From: Opitutaceae bacterium
Lineage (GTDB): Bacteria > Verrucomicrobiota > Verrucomicrobiia > Opitutales > Opitutaceae
Assembly (NCBI GenBank): GCA_028284235.1
Contig: JANQSC010000071.1
Location: 124,001 to 188,000, forward strand
DNA length: 64,000 nucleotides
Reading direction: 5' to 3'
The notes below the pieces were generated by a model. The model had not been told where the DNA came from, searched no databases, and saw nothing but the letters and a program-made list of their open reading frames with translations. The first letter of the stretch is position 1, and each line of letters begins with the position of its first letter. Of this stretch, positions 9,307 to 17,536 are shown piece by piece. Position numbers and translations under genes: made by a program.

Positions 9307-9356
9307 ACTCGGATGCTTGTCTTGATAACATTCGCTTCGTTCTAAACACTATACCA

Positions 9357-10778
9357 ATGAGACCTATTTTAGTCCTGCTTCTATCTGCGTTCGTTCTCGT
9401 TTCCTGTAACCGGCAGCCCGATACGCGTCCCAACATTTTGTTTATCCTCGTCGACGACTTAGGCAAAGAGTGGGTGAGCGCCTACGGGGCGGAGGACATT
9501 GAGACGCCAAATGTCGACCGCCTCGCGGCGAGCGGGATGAAGTTTGAAAATGCCTACGTAATGCCCCAATGCACTCCGACGCGATTGAGTTTCATGACAG
9601 GGCAATACCCGTATCGCCATGGCTGGGTGAACCATTGGGACGTGCCGCGCTGGGGGGGCGGCTGCAGTTACGATTGGAATCGCAATCCGAGTTTAGCCCG
9701 AGTCATGAAAAACGCAGGGTACGCGACGGCGGTGGCCGGGAAGTGGCAGGTAAACGACTTTCGCGTACAGCCGAACGCGATGGTTGATATCGGGTTCGAC
9801 GAGTACTGCATGTGGACGGGTGGCGAAGGCGGTAATCCTCCCAGCGACATTCGCTACTGGGATCCCTATATACATACTAAGGAAGGAAGTCGTACCCATA
9901 CGGGAGTCTATGGTCCGGATGTATTCGCGGATTTCCTCATCGAGTTTATCGAGTCGAATCAAGACGGCCCCTTCTTCGCCTATTTTCCCATGGTGCTCAC
10001 GCACACGCCATTTGTGACTACTCCGGATGACTTGGACGCTTCGACCGATCTGGAGAAGCACAAGGCCATGGTGCGATACACGGATAAGATCTTAGGCCGA
10101 TTCATGAACGCGTTCGACGAGTTGGGGATTCGCGACAATACCATCATAATTTGGGCCGCTGACAACGGCACGGAAAACTCGATAACGGGCGCTCGGAACG
10201 GTAGAAACGTACGAGGCGAGAAATCGAATATGGTGGAGCCAGGCCTGTGCGTCCCCTTCGTCGTCAGCGCCCCAGGGCTGGTTCCACAGGGAGTGACTAC
10301 GGACGCGCTGACCGATGTCACCGACTTGCTACCGACGTTCGCGGAACTCGCGGGAGGCGAGTTGCAGCCGGGCTACGTGTACGACGGCATATCCATCGCG
10401 GATCTTCTACTCGGGGAAGCGGATGATTCAAGCCGTAGTTGGATTCTGGGTATGGGCGGTAAGAATGAAGCGAAACTGACCGATGACGGTGTCGAGAACC
10501 GGTTCGTTTTTCGCGATCGCGTGTTGAGAGAAAAGCGGTTCAAACTCTACGTTTCCACCGACCGAAAAGCCGAGAAACTGGTGGATGTGATTGCTGATCC
10601 CGAGGAGAAAACGAACCTCATCGGGAGTTCAGATCCTGACGTTAAAGCAGCCTTGGCACGGCTCGTTCCTTTGATCGATACTTTCCCCGAGCGGGACAAC
10701 GATCCTATTTACGATCCGCTTCCTCCGCGTCCCTGGGATGTGCCTATCACGGCGAAGAGCGAGGTTTGGAAAGAGTAG
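9357..10778 (+). CDS. Formylglycine-dependent sulfatase, lipoprotein
   Basis: 473 aa. The N-terminus has a hydrophobic leader and a lipobox-like LVSC at residues 14-17, so the protein is probably lipid-anchored in the envelope. RPNILFILVDDLG gives the metal-binding Asp pair, and the activation motif C-T-P-T-R starts at Cys72. IIWAADNGTEN corresponds to the second metal-binding block and contains Asp-Asn. This is the arylsulfatase A-like layout, active on sulfated sugars or polymers. It follows the TonB receptor gene after a terminator and stands before a palindromic repeat. Confidence 0.92.
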   Translation: MRPILVLLLSAFVLVSCNRQPDTRPNILFILVDDLGKEWVSAYGAEDIETPNVDRLAASGMKFENAYVMPQCTPTRLSFMTGQYPYRHGWVNHWDVPRWGGGCSYDWNRNPSLARVMKNAGYATAVAGKWQVNDFRVQPNAMVDIGFDEYCMWTGGEGGNPPSDIRYWDPYIHTKEGSRTHTGVYGPDVFADFLIEFIESNQDGPFFAYFPMVLTHTPFVTTPDDLDASTDLEKHKAMVRYTDKILGRFMNAFDELGIRDNTIIIWAADNGTENSITGARNGRNVRGEKSNMVEPGLCVPFVVSAPGLVPQGVTTDALTDVTDLLPTFAELAGGELQPGYVYDGISIADLLLGEADDSSRSWILGMGGKNEAKLTDDGVENRFVFRDRVLREKRFKLYVSTDRKAEKLVDVIADPEEKTNLIGSSDPDVKAALARLVPLIDTFPERDNDPIYDPLPPRPWDVPITAKSEVWKE

Positions 10779-10880
10779 GACGCGCTTCGTTTTAACAGGA
10801 TGCGCTACGCTTGCAGGATCTCGTCTAGACCCCGACATTGTCGAAGGCTCCGCGAGAGCAAGATGTTTTTGGTTAAGAAC

Positions 10881-10954
10881 GTAGGGCCTCCGCTTGCGGA
10901 GCGCCGCGTCGTAAACTCACACAACTACCAACGCGGCGCGAGCGCCGGCCCTAC
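10881..10954. repeat. Imperfect palindromic intergenic element
   Basis: GTAGGGCC at the left end and GGCCCTAC at the right end open a long imperfect inverted repeat whose arms also share CGCT and CCGCGT blocks. It lies between convergent genes (sulfatase and sugar isomerase) and could fold as a bidirectional hairpin. It looks like a REP-type repeat unit. Confidence 0.6.
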
Positions 10955-10976
10955 ATTTTCACTCGCCGCGCAATCC

Positions 10977-11918
10977 CTAAGAAGAGATTAGTTTGCGCAG
11001 TTTGGCGAGGTATTCAGGAATTGCTTGGCGCGGGTCTTCCTTCGCTTCGTATTCAAGCACGATTGCCCCGCGGTAGTTGGCGTCTTTTAGAATGGATACA
11101 ATCCGGCCGAGGTCGGCGTGGACTTTCTTTCCGTTGACGGGAATCTCCACTTTTATCTGCGCGTTGACGGCGTAGGGGGCGATGCGAGCGAGCTCTTTGT
11201 AGGGATCGCTGGTCGGGGCGATGTTCCCCGAGTCCCAGTTGACGCCGAACCACGGAGAGTCGATTGCGTCGATAATCGGCAGCATGCGGTCGATATCGAT
11301 GAGGAAGTCGTGATTTTCCATGGCGAGAATGACGCCTTTCTCTCCCGCATAGTCGCAGGCGAGCTGCATATTGGCGATGATGTTGGACACCGCTTGCTTC
11401 TCGTTGATGTCGCTCGTGGGTTTCCCTCCGAAAACGCGAATGACGGGAGCTCCGAGAGCCGCGTAGTAGTCGATCCACTTTCGCGTATGGCTTTGTTGGA
11501 GTCGGCCCGCCTCGCTGCCGGGGGGATTCGTGAAGTTGTTTCCGATCGCTCCACCGCTAATATCAAGGCCGTGGATGTGAGCGCGTCGCTTGAGGGCGTT
11601 AATCGCGTCGCGCGTGAGCGGATACGGCATGAAATAGCCAGTCAATTCGACCGCGTCGATTCCGAGCGTAGCCGCGTAGTCGATAAATCCCAGCATGTCC
11701 ATTTCGCCCACTGCGTTTGGATCTCGGCGCGTATCCGGAAGGAAGTTGCGCATGGAGTAGGCGGCCAAGCCAAGCTTGAGAGGGGACTTGCTAGTTCGCT
11801 GGATCGGTTTCATTCCGAGCGAAGACGAAGCGAGAAGTCCTAGAAGCAGGGCGTTTCCCGTTTTAGCGATGGCTTCGCGACGGTTGACGCTGGATTGAAA
11901 GGTGGGGGAGTCATTCAT
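10977..11918 (-). CDS. Sugar phosphate isomerase/epimerase-like TIM-barrel protein, exported
   Basis: 313 aa from the ATG at 11918 (an upstream in-frame start at 11963 would add 15 residues without leader character). Residues around NRREAIAKTG followed by a hydrophobic run (ALLLGLLASSSLG) look like a Tat-type signal. The rest matches the xylose isomerase-like/AP endonuclease 2 TIM barrel: LGIDAVELTGY, VIRVFGG, ILAMENHDF (the metal-ligand Glu), GVNWDSGN and IVLEYEAKEDP. Such exported proteins are common in Verrucomicrobiota and Planctomycetota and often act on sugar derivatives; the reaction here is unknown. It is divergent from the CotH operon and shares its regulatory gap. Confidence 0.78.
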   Translation of the reverse strand: MNDSPTFQSSVNRREAIAKTGNALLLGLLASSSLGMKPIQRTSKSPLKLGLAAYSMRNFLPDTRRDPNAVGEMDMLGFIDYAATLGIDAVELTGYFMPYPLTRDAINALKRRAHIHGLDISGGAIGNNFTNPPGSEAGRLQQSHTRKWIDYYAALGAPVIRVFGGKPTSDINEKQAVSNIIANMQLACDYAGEKGVILAMENHDFLIDIDRMLPIIDAIDSPWFGVNWDSGNIAPTSDPYKELARIAPYAVNAQIKVEIPVNGKKVHADLGRIVSILKDANYRGAIVLEYEAKEDPRQAIPEYLAKLRKLISS

Positions 11919-11980
11919 TGTTAGAGATTGAAAGCGGTTGGGCAGGTGGGAAGAGTGAGTCAAAGTTCACTCCTGCGCAA

Positions 11981-12020
11981 TCATTACATTTCTGTAATCA
12001 AACTGTTACGAAACTGACAC
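11981..12020 (+). promoter_or_regulatory. Tandem Pho-box-like repeats upstream of the CotH/VTC operon
   Basis: Three 7-base units occur with an exact 11-base period: CTGTAAT at 11992, CTGTTAC at 12003 and CTGACAC at 12014, separated by CAAA and GAAA. A weaker fourth unit (TCATTAC) lies at 11981. A 7-base CTGTNAY unit, a 4-base A-rich spacer and an 11-base period are the known form of PhoB operators. The block ends 21 bases before the ATG of the first CotH gene. The site is predicted only; PhoB itself is not in the window. Confidence 0.62.
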
Positions 12021-12041
12021 GTTAGCTCCGTAGTGTCCCGT

Positions 12042-14846
12042 ATGCAAATGAGGGGTATCGATGTGTTTTTCAGTAGCATCGCGATTCGGATCGTCGGGAA
12101 ACGGGACGGAGGTTCGCAATCGCGCCTCCTCGAAAACGGAATCCGCGTCTTCCTCTTATCGGGATTCGCGTTGAGCGTGGTTCGGGCGGATCAGGCCGAC
12201 GCGTTTTTCGACGATTCCTACGTCCACGAGATTCGTTTGACTTTCGCAGACAGTGATTGGTGGAACACGCTCTACAACAGTCACGCGAACGATACAGAGG
12301 ATCCCTATTTTCCGGCCAGATTCGAAGGGGATGGCGTAGTCATCGAGAACATCGGCGTCCGCTTCAAGGGCAACTCCTCGTTTCGAGCGAACTCGGTCAA
12401 GAAGTCTATCAAGCTGGACTTCGATGAATACGACGAAGAAAACGAAGCGCTCAGTTTTTTCGGCCTCAAGAAACTGAATTTAAACAACAGTTTCAAAGAC
12501 CCGACGATGCTGCGGGAGAAGCTGTTTCTGGAATTCGCCTCTCAGTTTATTCCCACCATTCGAACGGTCCACACCCGCGTGTACGTAAACGACGAGTACT
12601 TTGGATTGTACGTGGCGGTGGAGCAGGTGGACAAGATCTTCATTCAAGACCGGTTTGGCAGCGAAGAAGATGGAAATCTCTACAAGGGCGCTGCGAGCGA
12701 CGAAGTCGACGGCGGTCCCCAAGCCGATTTTGGATCGGACTTGGTGTGGGAAGGCAGCGCCGAGAGCGCCTACTACGACCACTACCAGTTGAAAACGAAC
12801 GAGGAGGAAAACGACTACTCGGGCCTCGTTTCCTTTATTGACGCGTTGAACAACGGCGACCCGGATCTTTTCCCCGAAAATTTGGAGCCCTTGCTCGACG
12901 TCCAAAACGCGCTTGCAGGGCTGGCCTTGAACAGCCTCTTCGTGAACTTGGATTCCTACAACGGGTCGGCTCACAATTTTTACGTCTACCAGAGCGATCT
13001 GAGCGGGCAGTTCAGCCACGTCCTCTGGGACTGCAACGAAGCGTTTGGCTCGTTTCTCGCCTTCGGGAGCGGCGCCGACCCGCTCGAGACAGACCCCTTT
13101 TGGCTGCCGACCAACAACGAGCGGCCGTTCATGGAAAACCTATGGGAGAACCAATCCTACGCCCGCGACTATTTAAACTACCACGCGCGAATGTTGCGGC
13201 AAGGATTCGATCTGGAGACATTCTCCGCTCGAATAGAGGAACTAGCGGATGTCATCCGGACCGATGTCTACGCGGATCCCAACAAGCTCTACTCGAACGC
13301 GGAATTCGAGGCGAATCTGACCAGCAGCGTGAGCGGACTGTACGGACTCGAGCAGTTTGTAGAGGAGCGAGCCGAATATTTGAATACAGAACTCAATAGC
13401 TACGCGCTGAGCTCGGATCTCCGGATCAACGAAATCGTCTCCCTCAACGACTCCAATTTCACAGATGAAGCGGGAGATAGCGAACCCTGGATCGAGATTT
13501 ACAATCCCGGTTTGGGAGAGGTCAGTTTGTCCGGGCTGTATTTGACGAACGAGGAAGGGGGAGCGACCCAATGGACTTTGCCGGACATCGACCTGGACGA
13601 TGGAGAATTCGCAACATTCTGGCTCGATGGAGACAGTGGTGAAGGCGCCAACCACGCGAATTTCCCGCTCTCCGAAACCGGTGGCGCGCTCTACTTATAT
13701 TCGTCCGACGGTAGTTTGATCGACAGTGTGGCGTATCCATCGCTCGAGTCGGACATCAGTTATCAGCGGTTTTCCGATGGCGAGGAGAACTGGATTTTCT
13801 CGGACCGTTCGACTCCGGGGGCGGAGAACGCGGTAAGCGAGAGTCCATCCGTGACCTTGTACATCAACGAAGTCTTGGCGGAGAACGACGCCAATTTGCA
13901 GGACCCGGCCGGCGAAGGTTATCCCGACTGGTTCGAGCTCTACAATCCGAACGCCTTCCCGGTGGACCTCGGCGGAATGTACCTGACCGACAATGTGTCG
14001 ATTCCGAAGCACTGGAAAGTTCCCGAAGGCGTGAGTATTGATGCCGAGTCGTTTCTCCTGTTCTGGGCGGACAACGACGAGGAGCAAGGCGCGACTCACA
14101 CTAACTTCAAACTAGATTCGGCAGGAGACGAGATCGCTCTGTACGACACCGACGAATACGGAAATGTCCTTATCGACCTGCTGGAGTTCGGTATTCAGAC
14201 GCCCGACATTTCGTACGGTCGGGATCCCGATGGCGCCGAGACGTTCACGATATTCGAGCAGCCCACTCCAGGAGCAAGCAATTCGGGCCTGGTAGTGAAT
14301 TCAGAGCCGATATCTATTTATGTTGGGGTCGGTTACACGCTCACGTTCGAAGCATTGGCCGAAGGCTTCGGGACATTGACGTATCAATGGAGCTTGGACG
14401 ACGTAGAGATCGCGGGGGCGGTCTCAAGCGAATTGGAACTCGATCCTGTCGCGGAATCGGACGCTGGCGTCTATTCCGTTTCCGTCAGCAATGGTTACGC
14501 CACGGTCGACGCGGAGATCGTAACGCTAACGGTGGATTCGCTCGACCCCGATGGCGACAACGACGGAGACGGCGTTCTAAATCTCGTCGAGTCGATGTTT
14601 GGGATGAATCCAAACGAATTCGACTCTGATTTGCTCCCGCAGTGGGAAATGGAGGAGGGCGTAGCGTCCATTTCGTTCGAAGCGCGTCGAGACGACGTCG
14701 ATTGCCACGTCGAGTCTTCTACGGACCTGGTCGTTTGGCAGAAGGAGACGCCGACCCGGATCAGCGACGCGAAGTACTCGTTTGAAGACGTATTCGAAGG
14801 CGTAGGACCAATCTTCTACCGCATCAGATTGGAGATGAAAGAATGA
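12042..14846 (+). CDS. CotH kinase-family protein with lamin-tail domains
   Basis: 934 aa from the ATG at 12042; a GTG at 12033 would add three residues. A hydrophobic leader (residues about 35-50, VFLLSGFALSVVRA) predicts export. The CotH domain follows (roughly residues 55-410): GVRFKGNSSF, LNLNNSFKDPTMLREKL, NLDSYNGSAHNFYVY and WDCNEAFG, the Asp/Asn active-site block of this atypical kinase fold. Next come two lamin-tail domains, each starting (L/Y)RINE or YINEVLAEND and containing a W(I/F)E(I/L)YNP strand, then an Ig-like domain (YQWSLDD...DAGVYSVSVSNG) and a C-terminal tail. Its stop overlaps the next start by four bases (ATGA). First gene of a six-gene operon. CotH proteins are known protein kinases of spore coat in Bacillus; the target here is unknown. 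Confidence 0.85.
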   Translation: MQMRGIDVFFSSIAIRIVGKRDGGSQSRLLENGIRVFLLSGFALSVVRADQADAFFDDSYVHEIRLTFADSDWWNTLYNSHANDTEDPYFPARFEGDGVVIENIGVRFKGNSSFRANSVKKSIKLDFDEYDEENEALSFFGLKKLNLNNSFKDPTMLREKLFLEFASQFIPTIRTVHTRVYVNDEYFGLYVAVEQVDKIFIQDRFGSEEDGNLYKGAASDEVDGGPQADFGSDLVWEGSAESAYYDHYQLKTNEEENDYSGLVSFIDALNNGDPDLFPENLEPLLDVQNALAGLALNSLFVNLDSYNGSAHNFYVYQSDLSGQFSHVLWDCNEAFGSFLAFGSGADPLETDPFWLPTNNERPFMENLWENQSYARDYLNYHARMLRQGFDLETFSARIEELADVIRTDVYADPNKLYSNAEFEANLTSSVSGLYGLEQFVEERAEYLNTELNSYALSSDLRINEIVSLNDSNFTDEAGDSEPWIEIYNPGLGEVSLSGLYLTNEEGGATQWTLPDIDLDDGEFATFWLDGDSGEGANHANFPLSETGGALYLYSSDGSLIDSVAYPSLESDISYQRFSDGEENWIFSDRSTPGAENAVSESPSVTLYINEVLAENDANLQDPAGEGYPDWFELYNPNAFPVDLGGMYLTDNVSIPKHWKVPEGVSIDAESFLLFWADNDEEQGATHTNFKLDSAGDEIALYDTDEYGNVLIDLLEFGIQTPDISYGRDPDGAETFTIFEQPTPGASNSGLVVNSEPISIYVGVGYTLTFEALAEGFGTLTYQWSLDDVEIAGAVSSELELDPVAESDAGVYSVSVSNGYATVDAEIVTLTVDSLDPDGDNDGDGVLNLVESMFGMNPNEFDSDLLPQWEMEEGVASISFEARRDDVDCHVESSTDLVVWQKETPTRISDAKYSFEDVFEGVGPIFYRIRLEMKE

Positions 14847-15715
14847 TCTGGCGACAACAAGAGATGCTCCCGAACCAATCCCAAGCGAGTTTTCGGCCAC
14901 GGCACGAAATGAAGTTTCTCATTCCGGGACCGCTGGCGGCCGAAGTGAGGTCGTATGCGTCCAGTTTTTGCAAACCGGATCCGATGGCCTTCGGAGTACC
15001 GCCAAAATACTGTGTGACTACGCTGCAGTTGGACTCTCCAAAGTTGTCGCTGCACCACGCAAAAGGACTCGAGTTGAAAAGCCGATTTAAACTCCGCGTG
15101 CGGACGTATGGAAGGGACTCGGATCAAGGGCCCGTATTCGTCGAAATCAAACGCAAGTTTGGCGACATCGTCGACAAGAGCAGGGCTCGGCTCAATGCGG
15201 AGACACACGCCGAGGACTTGCGAACAGGCCTGCAAGGTGATTGGGCGCCTCGGGCCGAAAGAAGTAAAGAAAGGGACGTCCTTGCCGAATTCTTTCGACT
15301 CTCTCGCGAAATCGACGCCGGGCCAGTCGTGCGTATTCGGTATGATCGAGAATGCTGGATTGGAGAATCCGACGCCGATGCGCGGATCACGCTCGACACC
15401 CGGCTCGAATACCAGTCCGCGACCGATTTTCGCGTATACGACCCAAGTGCTTCCTGGCGAGCCGCTCCAATAGCGGGAGCCGGCAAATCCGATCCCTGTG
15501 TCATTCTGGAGCTGAAATCGGGTCTACGTATACCGGGATGGATGATTCAGTTGGTCCGGCACTTCAGCCTGCAACGGATCGGCTACTGCAAGTACTCGGA
15601 AGCCGTAAACCTAGAGTCCCGCTTCTTGGGGAGTTCCACCTTTGCTTTGACCGGTTTTCAGACGCCGGCTCGCTTTCATTCACTCCTGTATCCTCGAAAC
15701 AATGTCATCTACTAA
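14843..15715 (+). CDS. VTC-domain polyphosphate polymerase
   Basis: 290 aa, cytosolic, no leader. The VTC-domain signature residues are all present: RHEMKF (20-25), KLRVRTYG (83-90), FVEIKRK (99-105), KSR (112-114), VVRIRYDR (162-169), LELKS (222-226) and CKYSEA (249-254). These correspond to the basic tunnel and metal-binding Glu of yeast Vtc4, which makes polyphosphate from ATP, so the enzyme appears competent. The start overlaps the CotH stop by four bases and the stop overlaps the DUF4956 start by 14 bases, so translation is coupled to both neighbours. The combination CotH, VTC, DUF4956 is known in other phyla; the polymer made and its use are not established. Confidence 0.85.
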   Translation: MIWRQQEMLPNQSQASFRPRHEMKFLIPGPLAAEVRSYASSFCKPDPMAFGVPPKYCVTTLQLDSPKLSLHHAKGLELKSRFKLRVRTYGRDSDQGPVFVEIKRKFGDIVDKSRARLNAETHAEDLRTGLQGDWAPRAERSKERDVLAEFFRLSREIDAGPVVRIRYDRECWIGESDADARITLDTRLEYQSATDFRVYDPSASWRAAPIAGAGKSDPCVILELKSGLRIPGWMIQLVRHFSLQRIGYCKYSEAVNLESRFLGSSTFALTGFQTPARFHSLLYPRNNVIY

Positions 15716-16403
15716 TTCTGAAATTATCAGCTACTTGAACTCCTTGTCGGAAGCGTCGATCGAGCCGCGCGACATCTTCATCGCCGTCGCGGTGAGCCTG
15801 GCTTTGAGCGTTTTGGTAGCCATCACCTACGAGAAAACGCACGCGGGCGCGACCTACTCGAGATCCTTCGTCCAGACTATCGTTCTCGGCAGTCTCGTAT
15901 CCACAATTATGATCATCGCGATTGGCAACAACATCGCCCGCGGACTGGGAATTCTGGGGGCGTTGACGATTATCCGGTTTCGCACGCCAATCCGGGATCC
16001 GCGCGACATGATTTTTATTTTCGCGGCCCTGGCGATCGGAATTGCGAGCGGATCTCGATTCTACGCTCTGGGCGCGATCGGAACGCTGGCGTTTTGCGCC
16101 ACGACCTTCGTATTGGAAGCGTCCTCCTTTTCGACCCGTAAACGATTTGATGGAATGCTGCGCCTCTTTACTCCACCGGACGAGGCGCTTCGGTCTCAAA
16201 TCATGGAAGTGGTGGGCAAGTACACAAAAACTCGGGAGACCATCGCCCTGCGCGACGCCGGTAGAGACGAGCTGCTGGAATGCGCAATCCAAATACGCCT
16301 GTATCACCCGGACTTGCAAGAGCGGCTCATTGAAGAGCTGCGTGCGATCGAAGGTGTACGGGAGGCGAGCCTCATCATGCAACGCGATTCAGTGGAGATC
16401 TAG
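15702..16403 (+). CDS. DUF4956 membrane protein
   Basis: 233 aa. Four hydrophobic segments lie in the first 140 residues, with the family's conserved block GILGALTIIRFRTPIRDPRD between the second and third; this glycine- and arginine-rich loop resembles the MgtC/SapB fold. The C-terminal 90 residues are soluble and look like a small alpha/beta domain. DUF4956 proteins recur next to VTC polymerases, which suggests they handle or sense the polymer at the inner membrane, but no function is proven. It overlaps the VTC gene by 14 bases and is followed five bases later by the adaptor gene. It is the only multi-span inner-membrane protein in the operon. Confidence 0.82.
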   Translation: MSSTNSEIISYLNSLSEASIEPRDIFIAVAVSLALSVLVAITYEKTHAGATYSRSFVQTIVLGSLVSTIMIIAIGNNIARGLGILGALTIIRFRTPIRDPRDMIFIFAALAIGIASGSRFYALGAIGTLAFCATTFVLEASSFSTRKRFDGMLRLFTPPDEALRSQIMEVVGKYTKTRETIALRDAGRDELLECAIQIRLYHPDLQERLIEELRAIEGVREASLIMQRDSVEI

Positions 16404-16408
16404 GAGTT

Positions 16409-17509
16409 ATGAAGTTGACGCAAAAACGGGAATCCAATGGCGCGAATGACACGCGCAGCGTGCTCTCTTATCGGCTGGCCAGTCTTTGGCCATTCGCGGT
16501 TTGGACGCTGGTGTGCCTGGTCACGATGTACGCGCTGTCTCAGGACGGAAGCTCTCGAGTGTATATGGGCTATATGAAGTGCGACACGAGCGCGATTGCC
16601 GCGGTCGAGGGGGGCCGGTTGGAGCGAATCGCGGTTGCGGTTGGGGATCAAGTGGCGCCGACGACACTCGTGGCTCAACTGGACGATTCGCTTGAAATTG
16701 CCGCAATTGAGTCGGCTGTCTCGCGAGCTGGACAAGATTTGGAGGAACGGCGACTGCGTTACTTGCTGGAGCGGCAGTCCCTGGAGCTAGAACGCGACGA
16801 GTGGAACTCGAGGCTCGCCGAGAACGAAGCCGAACTTGCGGTCCAAGAGGAGGAGCTGGAGCGATTGGAAAGTCTCGTGTCGCGCAATTTGGTCGATCGT
16901 AGCCTCTATACACGGGCTCGGGCGAAAGTCGCTACACTACTCGTGGAAACGGAGAAAATTCCGGAGATCGTCGCGCGACTGGAGGCGAGTATTCAGGAGT
17001 TGGGCGCTTTTTTCGAGGAATCCCGGTCGGGCGACAACATTGCAGCCCAGAGCTATTCCGCGAGCCAATTGGTCCATGTGAAACGCGCTCGCATGTCGAT
17101 TCGGGCCAGTTCAAACGGAACAGTATCCGAAGTTTTAAGACGCGCAGGCGAGGTCGTCGACGCAGGCGAGCCAATCGTTACCCTGGTTCATCGCGAAACG
17201 GCGAAAATCGTCGGCTATCTTCCCCCCGAAGATGTGGGAAGTTTGGCGTTGGGACAAATCGTTGAGATATCGACGCAACGCCGGTTGGCCGATCCGCTCG
17301 TGGGCAGAATTGCAAGTCTTTCCCCTGGCATGATGGAATTGGGCAAGTCCTTCGCGTCGAGCGGCAACCCGCTGAGCGGAAGCTTTTGGTTCACGGTCGA
17401 ACTAGACGATGCGAGCAGTATCAATCTGGGGGAGCCGGTCGCGATCAAACGGGTGCCGGAAAACGGTCTTTCATTTTGGAACTGGTTGGGGCGTTCGGGA
17501 GCGAATTGA
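16409..17509 (+). CDS. HlyD-like periplasmic adaptor protein
   Basis: 366 aa. One N-terminal membrane helix (about residues 26-43), then a lipoyl-like half (AAVEGGRLERIAVAVGDQV), a long alpha-helical coiled-coil hairpin (about 80-195, rich in Glu/Arg/Leu), the second lipoyl half (IRASSNGTVSEVLRRAGEVVDAGEPIVTLV) and a beta-barrel domain. This is the membrane fusion protein layout used to bridge an inner-membrane transporter to an outer-membrane channel. The usual ABC, RND or MFS partner is missing nearby; its direct neighbours are DUF4956 and a TolC-like gene. It may therefore serve export or anchoring of whatever this CotH/VTC operon produces. Confidence 0.82.
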   Translation: MKLTQKRESNGANDTRSVLSYRLASLWPFAVWTLVCLVTMYALSQDGSSRVYMGYMKCDTSAIAAVEGGRLERIAVAVGDQVAPTTLVAQLDDSLEIAAIESAVSRAGQDLEERRLRYLLERQSLELERDEWNSRLAENEAELAVQEEELERLESLVSRNLVDRSLYTRARAKVATLLVETEKIPEIVARLEASIQELGAFFEESRSGDNIAAQSYSASQLVHVKRARMSIRASSNGTVSEVLRRAGEVVDAGEPIVTLVHRETAKIVGYLPPEDVGSLALGQIVEISTQRRLADPLVGRIASLSPGMMELGKSFASSGNPLSGSFWFTVELDDASSINLGEPVAIKRVPENGLSFWNWLGRSGAN

Positions 17510-17536
17510 ATGGGTAGGAGGGCAACAACACAAGGG

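Noticed and set aside
9235..9356. TonB receptor and lipoprotein sulfatase as one operon
   Set aside because: A strong terminator at 9269-9306 separates them, so co-transcription is unlikely without read-through.
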